NCBI RefSeq assembly: GCF_003339585.1
Contig: NZ_QPKF01000002.1
Coordinates: 186,001-250,000, forward strand
Reading direction: 5' to 3'
Length of the DNA stretch: 64,000 nt
From: Exiguobacterium sp. RIT594
GTDB lineage: Bacteria > Bacillota > Bacilli > Exiguobacteriales > Exiguobacteriaceae
Position numbers and translations under genes: made by a program. Positions 18,028-25,383 of the stretch are shown here, one piece after another. Each line of letters opens with the position of its first letter. Position 1 is the first letter of the stretch. The notes beneath the pieces are model-generated. The model was not told where the DNA came from and did not search any database. It saw nothing but the letters and a program-made list of their open reading frames with translations.

Positions 18028-18089
18028 CTTCTGTCCTTTTGCCTGAGATTGTGAACCCTTCGGCGCCGTTTACACGGTCTCTCCAGAAG
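18028..18089 (-). promoter_or_regulatory. Glycine riboswitch, single aptamer
   Basis: On the minus strand: CTTCTGGAGAGACC, then a short variable hairpin, GCGCCGAAGGG, CTCAGGCAAAAGGACAGAAG. These are the conserved glycine aptamer blocks, and the ends CTTCTG/CAGAAG pair as P1. Only one aptamer is visible; the ~40 bases ahead (to about 18125) may form the flanking kink-turn helix described for single-aptamer versions. The region 17954-18027 between aptamer and terminator holds no gene, and 18126-18313 ahead of it holds nothing else I recognise. Confidence 0.93.
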
Positions 18090-18313
18090 CTGCTCCTGCC
18101 ATAGTGTGACCCATGACAATCATAGCTTTCTCTTTTTATTCGGTTGCTGAGGTGACATAATCACCTGAATTGTTTCTAATACTAGTAATCTTAGGATCGT
18201 TTGTCAACCGTTTTATCAAATTCTTTCATTTCTTCTTTCATAACTTGAAAGAGGATTTTCCATTCTATTACCAGAACTCTTTCATATGGTTACATCTCGA
18301 GGAGGTACTTACA

Positions 18314-18868
18314 TTGCAGACCTATTATCTTATCCGTCATTGTGAAGCGACCGGACAAGCAGCCGATGCTCCGTTGACGCCACAAGGTCAAAAACAAGCG
18401 CTATTACTCGCTGACTTTTTTAAGTCCATCCCGGTCGACCGGATTATATCGAGTCCATTTCGACGCGCATATGACACTGTTTTTCCGCTTTCCACTATGT
18501 ATGATTGTCCAATCGAATTGGAGAATCAGTTGCAGGAACGTATACTCAGTACTTCTTCGTTAAATGACTGGCGGTCTGACTTAAAAGCGACATTTTCCGA
18601 TCTCAATCTCCGATTTCCCGGTGGTGAATCCAGTCGTGAAGCAATGAAACGGACCTCATCCGTCCTCCATGAGGCATTTCTTCATCCTGCCCGTCACACC
18701 GTATTGGTGACGCACGGAAACGCGATGGCTCTATTGTTAAAATCCATCGATTCAAATTTCGGCTATCCGGACTGGGAACAGTTGCGTAACCCGGATATCT
18801 ATCGTCTCGTCAAAAATTCTGACGGTCTGACTTGCGAACGCTTGCCTTTCAATACGCAAACAGACTGA
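18314..18868 (+). CDS. Histidine phosphatase (phosphoglycerate mutase-like) family protein
   Basis: 184 residues from a TTG at 18314, chosen because CGAGGAGG lies at good spacing and because the family's catalytic motif should be near the N-terminus; the longer frame from 18170 adds a hydrophobic stretch without a ribosome-binding site. The catalytic 'RHCEATG' (Arg8, His9) is RHGE-like with Cys in place of Gly. 'IISSPFRRAYDT' holds the second Arg pair and 'VTHGNAMAL' the second His. Substrate unknown; members include phosphoglycerate mutases, sugar and nucleotide phosphatases. It has its own position between the permease leader and an MFS gene and no clear operon partner. Confidence 0.85.
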   Translation: MQTYYLIRHCEATGQAADAPLTPQGQKQALLLADFFKSIPVDRIISSPFRRAYDTVFPLSTMYDCPIELENQLQERILSTSSLNDWRSDLKATFSDLNLRFPGGESSREAMKRTSSVLHEAFLHPARHTVLVTHGNAMALLLKSIDSNFGYPDWEQLRNPDIYRLVKNSDGLTCERLPFNTQTD

Positions 18869-19068
18869 AGGAAAAACGTCATTTTTTCAAGTATTCACCA
18901 AATGCATATGATAACTTTTCATCTATTCTTTTAACTTATGGAAAACATAAGAATTATCTATTTTACTTCCCCTTCGAACTCGACTACATTTAACCAATTG
19001 ATAACAAAGTGAAGTAGTTCGAATTCCTGTCTTACAGCGAATCGGCTTAAGAAAAGAAGGGGTACATT

Positions 19069-20313
19069 ATGTCTACACAAGCAAGTCACGCACGAAAAGG
19101 GTATTTAATGATGGCTGTTCTCTGGTTCGCCTATGCGACGTTCGCCATGAACTGGGTCGCCGGTTCCTCATTAACCCCGCAAATCACGGCTCATTTTTTC
19201 GGAGACCGGACCGTTGACCCGTTGATTTCACAACTCGTCAACTACTCAATCACGACCGCCCGCGTCTTCGCGAACATCTTGGCGGCATTGATTCTGATGA
19301 AGCTCGGACCCAAGAAGGCACCGATGCTGGCACTGTTCTTCCTGATGATGGCGATCGTCGCCATTTATCTGCCGAACTACTGGGCGTACACGGCAGCCCG
19401 GATGGTCATGGGGCTCGGCGGCTCGATGGTCATCGTCTACATGAATCCGGTCGTCACCCGCTACATCAGTAACCCGACGGAAAAACTCCGGATCAATGCG
19501 CTCAATACCGTCTCGTATAATGTCGGTGCGTTTATCGTCTCGTTGCTGTTTACGTTTTTCGCAACACAATTCACGAACAACTGGCAACTGACGTTAACGA
19601 TTTTTGCTGCTTTGACAGCAGTTCTGTTCCTCGCCTGGTTGATTTTCAGTGAAGAATTTGACTTGAATACGGCAAGCGATCAAAACGAAGTCGTTACCGC
19701 CTATGGTTACCGGGACGCCATTAAAGACAGCTTCTTATGGAAGTATGCGATCGCGTTCGGCGGCTTCCTGACACTGTATATTCTGTCGCTCGTCGGACTC
19801 AAACCGGTGTTTGACACGTATACCGAGTTAAACGGATCGCTCGTCAATCTGCTGGTCTCCGGCGCCGGCATTATCGGGACCTTTGTCGGTCTGAAAATCG
19901 GCAGCCGCGGGACACCACGAAAACCGATTCTTCTGATCAGCGGCTTCGTGATGATTGGCAGCTTCATCGTCACGGTTGCATTTGGCAATATCTCACCGCT
20001 CGTCTCGTATATCTTTGCTTTCGTCTCCGGGTTTGCGATGTACATTCAGTATCCAATTTTCATGAACCTGGCCCACGAGATGAAAGGCATGACACCACAA
20101 AAGATTACCGTCTTGTTTGGCCTGTTCTGGGCGATTGCGTATGCGACCCAAACCATCTTTACGATTATTTGGAGTTACACGCTTGGTCAGATGGGTTATA
20201 CGGCTTCGATGGTCGTCTTTTTCCTCAGCTGTTCGACGTACCTCATCTTTAGTCTCTTTTTACCGGAAACCAAACCGAAACAATCGGTGCCGGCTTCGAA
20301 AAAAACAGCCTGA
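19069..20313 (+). CDS. MFS transporter, substrate unknown
   Basis: 414-residue 12-helix major facilitator. N-terminal half shows 'ITTARVFANILAALILMKLGPKKAP', a motif-A-like loop between helices 2 and 3 with basic residues, and 'ARMVMGLGGSMVIVYMNPVVTRYI' in helix 4-5. A central cytoplasmic loop ('EEFDLNTASDQNEVV') separates the halves. AAGAAGGGG precedes the ATG. Nothing in the sequence or the neighbours points to a substrate. Monocistronic with a strong convergent terminator. Confidence 0.85.
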   Translation: MSTQASHARKGYLMMAVLWFAYATFAMNWVAGSSLTPQITAHFFGDRTVDPLISQLVNYSITTARVFANILAALILMKLGPKKAPMLALFFLMMAIVAIYLPNYWAYTAARMVMGLGGSMVIVYMNPVVTRYISNPTEKLRINALNTVSYNVGAFIVSLLFTFFATQFTNNWQLTLTIFAALTAVLFLAWLIFSEEFDLNTASDQNEVVTAYGYRDAIKDSFLWKYAIAFGGFLTLYILSLVGLKPVFDTYTELNGSLVNLLVSGAGIIGTFVGLKIGSRGTPRKPILLISGFVMIGSFIVTVAFGNISPLVSYIFAFVSGFAMYIQYPIFMNLAHEMKGMTPQKITVLFGLFWAIAYATQTIFTIIWSYTLGQMGYTASMVVFFLSCSTYLIFSLFLPETKPKQSVPASKKTA

Positions 20314-20317
20314 TTGC

Positions 20318-20357
20318 AAACAATCCCCAGTGTCGCCGGCGACCTGGGGATTGTTTA
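20318..20357. terminator. Bidirectional intrinsic terminator
   Basis: Stem AAACAATCCCCAG (20318-20330)/CTGGGGATTGTTTA (20344-20357), GC-rich core, T-run on the plus side and A-run (AAA) on the other. It serves the MFS gene and overlaps the stop codon of the convergent NUDIX gene. Confidence 0.85.
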
Positions 20358-20873
20358 TTTTTGGTGAGCACCGTATTGATGGCGCAGGATGAACAGCAAC
20401 CGGATCAACGGTTCATGATAGGAGATGAAGACGCCTTCCCGGATCCCGGTAATGATTTCGTCTTCCGTCGCCCATTTAACGGTTTGGACTTCTTCTTCCT
20501 GTAACGTCAAGGTCGTCAAATCGACTTCCGTTTCAATTAAGTAATAGTCGTCAAATCCGACTTCAAATGGCACCGTCAACTGTGGCCGCCGTCCTTCGAA
20601 TGACAGCGATAGTCCGAGTTCCTCGAACAATTCACGCTCAGCTGCCGTTTGACTCGTGTCACCCGCCGTCGCGCTTCCCCCGACACTGAGGTCCCACATG
20701 TTCGGCCAGCCCTCTTTGAACGGCTGACGTTGCTGAATCAACATCTGTCCCTGCTTATTAAACAGGCAGACATGTACAGTGAGATGGTAATCGCCGTCTT
20801 TTAATTCTGTCCCCCGCGGCCAGGTCCGGCCTGTTTTTACGCGGTCTGCCGTATAAATATCCCATCGTTCCAT
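20355..20873 (-). CDS. NUDIX hydrolase
   Basis: 172-residue NUDIX protein. The box runs 'GSATAGDTSQTAAE' then 'RELFEELGL', i.e. the Gx5Ex7REUXEEXGU pattern with Asp in place of the first Glu, a common change in the IPP-isomerase-like subgroup. The N-terminus 'HLTVHVCLFNKQGQMLIQQRQ' is also of that subgroup. Substrate cannot be inferred; related proteins act on nucleoside diphosphate derivatives or isoprenoid diphosphates. The ATG (20871-20873) directly abuts the stop of the upstream LURP-one-like gene, so the genes from 21892 to 20355 form one operon. Confidence 0.87.
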   Translation of the reverse strand: MERWDIYTADRVKTGRTWPRGTELKDGDYHLTVHVCLFNKQGQMLIQQRQPFKEGWPNMWDLSVGGSATAGDTSQTAAERELFEELGLSLSFEGRRPQLTVPFEVGFDDYYLIETEVDLTTLTLQEEEVQTVKWATEDEIITGIREGVFISYHEPLIRLLFILRHQYGAHQK

Positions 20874-21383
20874 TTATTTCTTCCCCCTTGTCCAGTCATC
20901 TGAAAACAGCGTCGAAACCGTCTTATCGGCTTTCGCCCGGTCAAGACCTAGGACGACACTCAAAAACAGTTGTTCTGCCGTCTCGTCAAGCAGTGTCAAT
21001 TCGTATTGTTTACCGAAACGGACCCAGCGTCTTTTGCCTTGCCCGATTTTATTCCCCTGATACATGACGCTGAATGTCATCGTCGCCCAGTTGATGTCGA
21101 CGTGCAACTCCCGGCTGTCGATCCGGTAATTCGAAAACATCACAAATCCGGTTTTTTGAATCGTCGCAACGACGCGCCCGTCCAGTTCAATCAGGACGTG
21201 GGGTAACATACTGAACGTCTGTTTCGTCACCCGGCCGACTTCGGACCCTTCGTGCACGAGTTGCCAATTTTTCTGCATCTGGAATAATTGTCCTCTTACT
21301 TCATACACGATTTGTCCGGTTTCATCCGCAACTGTAAATCGGCGGTTCCATTCAAACGACTGTTTCATCAAAAGCTGTTTCAT
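20874..21383 (-). CDS. LURP-one-related (LOR) family protein, copy 1
   Basis: 169 residues from ATG at 21383, with GGAGAGG upstream; an earlier ATG at 21416 has no ribosome-binding site. The fold is the LURP-one/tubby-like beta barrel: 'FTVADETGQIVYEVRG', 'WQLVHEGSEVGRV', 'RELHVDINWATM' and 'YELTLLDETAEQLFLSVVLGLDR' follow the order of family strands and the C-terminal buried helix. B. subtilis YxjI is a relative. Function is unknown; tubby-like domains bind phosphoinositides in eukaryotes but no such role is shown for bacteria. It is a paralogue of the next gene. Confidence 0.78.
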   Translation of the reverse strand: MKQLLMKQSFEWNRRFTVADETGQIVYEVRGQLFQMQKNWQLVHEGSEVGRVTKQTFSMLPHVLIELDGRVVATIQKTGFVMFSNYRIDSRELHVDINWATMTFSVMYQGNKIGQGKRRWVRFGKQYELTLLDETAEQLFLSVVLGLDRAKADKTVSTLFSDDWTRGKK

Positions 21384-21412
21384 ATCCGTTTCCTCTCCCG
21401 AGTGCTTTCTTA

Positions 21413-21892
21413 TCACGAACTGGATTCTTCATCTTCTTTGACACAGTCAATGGCGACGACAAGCGCAATCAAAATCTTCTCGATGTCCGGATCAAAGACT
21501 TGAATTTCATAACTGTCACCAAACGTGAACCATTTTTTCTCGACGCTTCCGACGACTTCGCCGTGACGTTTGATTTCAAAGTCCATGTCCCACCAGTCTC
21601 CGTCGATTTCAAGATCCGCCGTATCAATCGTATAACGGTCTTTAAAGAACGTAAATGATTTCTCGATCGTCAGTGTCTCCCCGTCGACTTCGATAAAGAA
21701 CTTCGGCAACAGGCTGAGCATTTTTTTCGTGATGACGGCGACTTCCTCCCCCTCAACCGTCGAGATGGAAAAAGTCTTCGGCAGCTTCATAAAGCTGCCT
21801 TCGACAAGATAAACGTCCTGTTCCTGTTGATCTTGAATCGAAAAACGTCCCCGTAAACTGAATACTTTCTGTTTCATGTACAGTGTATGCAT
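21413..21892 (-). CDS. LURP-one-related (LOR) family protein, copy 2
   Basis: 159 residues. 'FSIQDQQEQDVYLVEGS', 'TKKMLSLLPKFFIEVDGE', 'DLEIDGDWWDMDFEI' and 'YEIQVFDPDIEKILIALVVAIDCV' align in order with the downstream paralogue, so this is a tandem duplication with about 30 percent apparent identity (estimate by eye). GGAAAGG precedes the ATG. The promoter must lie in the 156 bases shared with the divergent yerD-like gene. A C-terminal acidic tail (EDEESSS) is a small difference from copy 1. Confidence 0.78.
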   Translation of the reverse strand: MHTLYMKQKVFSLRGRFSIQDQQEQDVYLVEGSFMKLPKTFSISTVEGEEVAVITKKMLSLLPKFFIEVDGETLTIEKSFTFFKDRYTIDTADLEIDGDWWDMDFEIKRHGEVVGSVEKKWFTFGDSYEIQVFDPDIEKILIALVVAIDCVKEDEESSS

Positions 21893-22048
21893 AAGAAATC
21901 ATCCTTTCCTTCATCTGATTCGTTAGGTTTGTATTCTTTTGGCAAGTGGTATCGGGATAGAACGGTCTTGTTTTATCTTATTCGACTCACGTATTTGGTT
22001 TTCCCTCTTCATCGTCCCGCCGCTCCCGCTCCTAAAGGAGGCACTCCC

Positions 22049-23644
22049 ATGTCGACTGATACCGTCATTTTAACAATCATCCTGACATTGATTTCACTCA
22101 TCATCTTCGTTCCATTGGTGCTCGGGCTCTATCTGTGGAATATCGATCACAGACAACAAGAGCATTCCATCTTAAGAAACTTTCCGGTGCTCGGAAAAAT
22201 CCGTTACATCCTTGAAAAAGTCGGTCCTGAACTTCGCCAGTATTTGTTCTTAAATAATAATGAAGACAAACCGTTTTCCCGGAACGATTACAAAACAGCT
22301 GTGCTGGCCGGTAAATATAATACGCGAACGATGGGATTTGGTTCCGAACGTGATTTTGAAGCAGCCGGCTTTTATCTGCAAAATGCGCTTTTTCCGACGA
22401 ACCGTCAGGAACTGAGGATCGATAACCAGCATAAAATTACGACTCACCTCTATCAGCTCGATCAGGATAATCTCCTGACCCGCAAAGAACATTTGGTCGA
22501 AAAGCAGATTGCACCGTTTTTACTTCCCGCCGCTGACGCTCCGATCATTGGGGAACATACATGCCGTCAGCCGTTTCAAGTGTTCGGACTGATCGGTCAG
22601 TCGGCGATGAGTTTCGGTGCGCTCGGTGACCGGGCGATTACGGCATTGTCGATCGGTCTCGGCCGGGCGGAAGGAACCTGGATGAACACCGGAGAAGGCG
22701 GACTGTCCGACTATCATTTGAAGGGTGACGTCGACATCATCTTTCAGATTGGCCCGGGACTGTTTGGTGTCCGGACGGAAGACGGTGCTTTTTCGCTAGA
22801 GGAATTCAAAAAGAAAAGTGAGCTGACACAAATCAAAGCTTTTGAATTGAAACTGGCCCAAGGTGCGAAAACACGGGGCGGTCACCTTGAAGGCGAGAAG
22901 GTCACGGCGGAAATCGCCTCCGTCCGGAACGTCAAAGCCGGTGTCAGTATCGACAGCCCGAACCGTTTCAACGAATTTCAGACGCCGGAAGAGATGCTTG
23001 CTTTTGTTGAACTATTACGGGAAACCGGTGGAAAGCCGGTCGGCATCAAACTCGTCGTCGGGAATCTCAACGATCTGCACGACCTCGTCACTTATATGGC
23101 AACGTCCGGTAAACACCCGGATTTCATCACGATTGATGGCGGCGAAGGCGGCACCGGTGCCTCGTTCCAGGAACTTGCGGATGCAGCCGGTTTACCGCTC
23201 AAATCGGCGCTGCCGTATCTGCATCAGTTACTGGTTGCTCACAGCATCCGTGACCGGATCAAACTGTTTGCTTCCGGCAAACTGATCAGTGCCGATAAGA
23301 TTGCCGTCGCTTTAGGGCTCGGCGCCGATTTCGTCAACATCGCCCGCGGCTTGATGTTTAACGTCGGTTGTATCCAGGCGCAAGTCTGCCATACAAACCA
23401 CTGTCCGGTCGGAGTCGCGACGACCGATCCGAAACTCCAGCAAGCGTTGATCGTCGATGAAAAAAGTTTCCGCGTGACGAACTACATCATCTCGCTCCGG
23501 GAAGGGTTATATAATCTGACTGCCGCTGCCGGTCTGAAGTCGCCGACCGAGCTGTCGGCAGACCACATCATCTACAAACAATCAAACGGACAAGTCACAC
23601 CGGCCACCTCGTTGATTCATTATCCGCAACAGCCTCTTTCCTGA
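22049..23644 (+). CDS. yerD: FMN-binding glutamate synthase family protein (YerD-like)
   Basis: 531 residues from ATG at 22049, seven bases after AAAGGAGG; the frame is open further upstream (to 21887) but without signals. One N-terminal membrane helix ('VILTIILTLISLIIFVPLVLGLYLW') anchors a cytosolic domain homologous to the central FMN domain of glutamate synthase: 'SFGALGDRAITALSIGL', 'NTGEGGLSDYH', 'TIDGGEGGTGAS' and 'CHTNHCPVGVATTD', the last being the cysteine cluster region. Known relatives of this short type have no glutaminase domain, so the activity is uncertain. It is divergent from the LOR pair. Confidence 0.85.
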   Translation: MSTDTVILTIILTLISLIIFVPLVLGLYLWNIDHRQQEHSILRNFPVLGKIRYILEKVGPELRQYLFLNNNEDKPFSRNDYKTAVLAGKYNTRTMGFGSERDFEAAGFYLQNALFPTNRQELRIDNQHKITTHLYQLDQDNLLTRKEHLVEKQIAPFLLPAADAPIIGEHTCRQPFQVFGLIGQSAMSFGALGDRAITALSIGLGRAEGTWMNTGEGGLSDYHLKGDVDIIFQIGPGLFGVRTEDGAFSLEEFKKKSELTQIKAFELKLAQGAKTRGGHLEGEKVTAEIASVRNVKAGVSIDSPNRFNEFQTPEEMLAFVELLRETGGKPVGIKLVVGNLNDLHDLVTYMATSGKHPDFITIDGGEGGTGASFQELADAAGLPLKSALPYLHQLLVAHSIRDRIKLFASGKLISADKIAVALGLGADFVNIARGLMFNVGCIQAQVCHTNHCPVGVATTDPKLQQALIVDEKSFRVTNYIISLREGLYNLTAAAGLKSPTELSADHIIYKQSNGQVTPATSLIHYPQQPLS

Positions 23645-23745
23645 ACCATCCGCTTGCACTTTTTCCTTATTACGCTTAAAGTGTATAGTTGATGAAATTT
23701 TAATTGAGCAAAACGAATTACCTTAAGGAAAGGGTTTTATATACG

Positions 23746-24741
23746 ATGAAAAACAACTTTTGGCAGGACCTGCCACGACCATTTTTTGTACTTGCCCCAA
23801 TGGAAGATGTCACGGACGTCGTTTTCCGTCACGTCGTCGCGAAAGCAGCGCGACCGGATGTCTTCTTCACTGAATTTACGAATACAGAAAGTTACTGTCA
23901 CCCAAAAGGGAAACAGAGTGTCCGCGGACGCCTTGAGTTCACGGAAGATGAGCAGCCGATGGTCGCCCACATCTGGGGCGACAAGCCGGAATATTTCCGT
24001 GAGATGAGTATCGGAATGGCGGAAATGGGCTTTAAAGGAATCGATATCAACATGGGTTGTCCGGTCCAGAACGTCGCCGTCAACGGAAAGGGATCAGGAC
24101 TGATCAACCGTCCCGATGTCGCCGCTGAACTGATTCAAGCAGCAAAAGCCGGCGGTCTGCCGGTCAGCGTCAAGACACGACTCGGCTATTCGAAAGTCGA
24201 GGAGTGGCACGACTGGTTACGTCATATCCTTGAGCAGGACATCGCCAACCTGTCGATTCACCTGCGGACGCGTAAAGAAATGAGTGCAGTCCCGGCCCAC
24301 TTCGAACTGATTCCGGAAATCAAGAAACTCCGCGATGAAGTAGCACCGCAAACGCTCTTGACGATCAACGGAGACATCAACGACCGTCAACATGGTCTTG
24401 AACTCGTCGAACAGTACGGTGTCGACGGCGTCATGATCGGACGCGGGATTTTCCATAACCCGTTTGCGTTCGAAGTCGAAAAGAAAGACCATTCAAGCGA
24501 AGAATTACTTGATTTGTTACGTTTGCAACTCGACCTACACGATCAGTATTCAGCTGAATTCGAGCCGCGTCTCTTCAAACCGCTCCGCCGGTTCTTCAAG
24601 ATTTATGTCCGCGGTTTCCGCGGGGCGAGCGAACTGCGCGCCCGTTTGATGGACACGAACTCAACGGATGACGTCCGGGCATTGCTTGACGAATTCGTCG
24701 AACAAGAAGGCATTCACGCTGTTAATTCGTTTTCGATTTAA
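23746..24741 (+). CDS. dus: tRNA-dihydrouridine synthase
   Basis: 331-residue flavoenzyme that reduces uridines in tRNA D-loops to dihydrouridine with NADPH. '[15 protein letters not shown]' is the FMN-binding start of the barrel, Cys105 in '[10 protein letters not shown]' is the catalytic acid, 'VSVKTRLGY' and '[10 protein letters not shown]', '[13 protein letters not shown]' complete the pattern. After the cysteine the usual Lys is replaced (QN), so this belongs to a divergent Dus branch. ATG at 23746 is preferred; a TTG at 23704 is possible. Monocistronic. Confidence 0.9.
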   Translation: MKNNFWQDLPRPFFVLAPMEDVTDVVFRHVVAKAARPDVFFTEFTNTESYCHPKGKQSVRGRLEFTEDEQPMVAHIWGDKPEYFREMSIGMAEMGFKGIDINMGCPVQNVAVNGKGSGLINRPDVAAELIQAAKAGGLPVSVKTRLGYSKVEEWHDWLRHILEQDIANLSIHLRTRKEMSAVPAHFELIPEIKKLRDEVAPQTLLTINGDINDRQHGLELVEQYGVDGVMIGRGIFHNPFAFEVEKKDHSSEELLDLLRLQLDLHDQYSAEFEPRLFKPLRRFFKIYVRGFRGASELRARLMDTNSTDDVRALLDEFVEQEGIHAVNSFSI

Positions 24742-24761
24742 GGATTTGAATTGAACATGTA

Positions 24762-24792
24762 AAAGAGCAAGGCATCGCGCCTTGCTCTTTTT
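24762..24792. terminator. Bidirectional intrinsic terminator
   Basis: Perfect 11-bp stem AAAGAGCAAGG (24762-24772)/CCTTGCTCTTT (24780-24790) with T-run after it and A-run before it, between convergent dus and the 24799 gene. Confidence 0.92.
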
Positions 24793-24798
24793 TTGGCG

Positions 24799-25323
24799 TT
24801 AGTTCACTTCCGCTTCCAATCGAATCTTCAAACAGGTCAATTCAAACGGTGTATCGCATGTTACTCGTTCCAAGCGCCGTTTCCCGACGCGCCGGTCGAG
24901 CAACGCGAAACCGCGGATGAAGGCATGGGGATGCGTTAACGCTTCTTCAATCGCGAGCGTCGGATACAACAGCAAATCCTTTTGCACGTCGTAATTGGCA
25001 TGCCACCCTTCTTGCTCCAAATCACGTTCAATCTGCTCATATAATGCGCGCGATGTGTTGAACCAATCCGTTTGAAAAATCTCCAGTGTAATTCGCTCCG
25101 GTTTTTCCGGCAATTGAGCCTTCGTCAGCTCATAACGACAGTCCGCTTCGAACGTAAACCGCAAATCCTCCGCGCGGAAAATTTCTTCCCCGTCCAGTGT
25201 CATCCAGACTCGGGCTTCGCCGTCATGAAAGTGCCGGTCGACTGTGGCATATAAATCGAGACGCGGTCGAAGTGACGGCGCGACGAACGATAAGATCTGC
25301 TTTTTCATTTTTGAGAATTGCAT
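24799..25323 (-). CDS. Conserved protein of unknown function (SF0329-like)
   Basis: 174 residues, soluble, no signal peptide or membrane segment. The N-terminal pattern 'SKMKKQILSFVAPSLRPRLDL' followed by 'RVWMTLDGEEIF' resembles the small bacterial family annotated SF0329; this is from memory and moderately sure. The C-terminal half is helical and ends in 'FIRGFALLDRRVGKRRLERV', then a basic-to-acidic switch. AGGAGG precedes the ATG. No function is known. It could be cotranscribed with nothing; terminators lie on both sides. Confidence 0.65.
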   Translation of the reverse strand: MQFSKMKKQILSFVAPSLRPRLDLYATVDRHFHDGEARVWMTLDGEEIFRAEDLRFTFEADCRYELTKAQLPEKPERITLEIFQTDWFNTSRALYEQIERDLEQEGWHANYDVQKDLLLYPTLAIEEALTHPHAFIRGFALLDRRVGKRRLERVTCDTPFELTCLKIRLEAEVN

Positions 25324-25344
25324 CGGGTCCTCCTTTAAAACGCG

Positions 25345-25381
25345 TTAAACACCAGGCAGCAACTGACTGCCTGGTGTTTAA
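25345..25381 (-). terminator. Hairpin after the GH3 gene
   Basis: Perfect 15-bp stem TTAAACACCAGGCAG (25345-25359)/CTGCCTGGTGTTTAA (25367-25381). It starts three bases after the GH3 stop on the minus strand. There is no long T-run beyond the AT base pairs of the stem. Confidence 0.8.
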
Positions 25382-25383
25382 GT

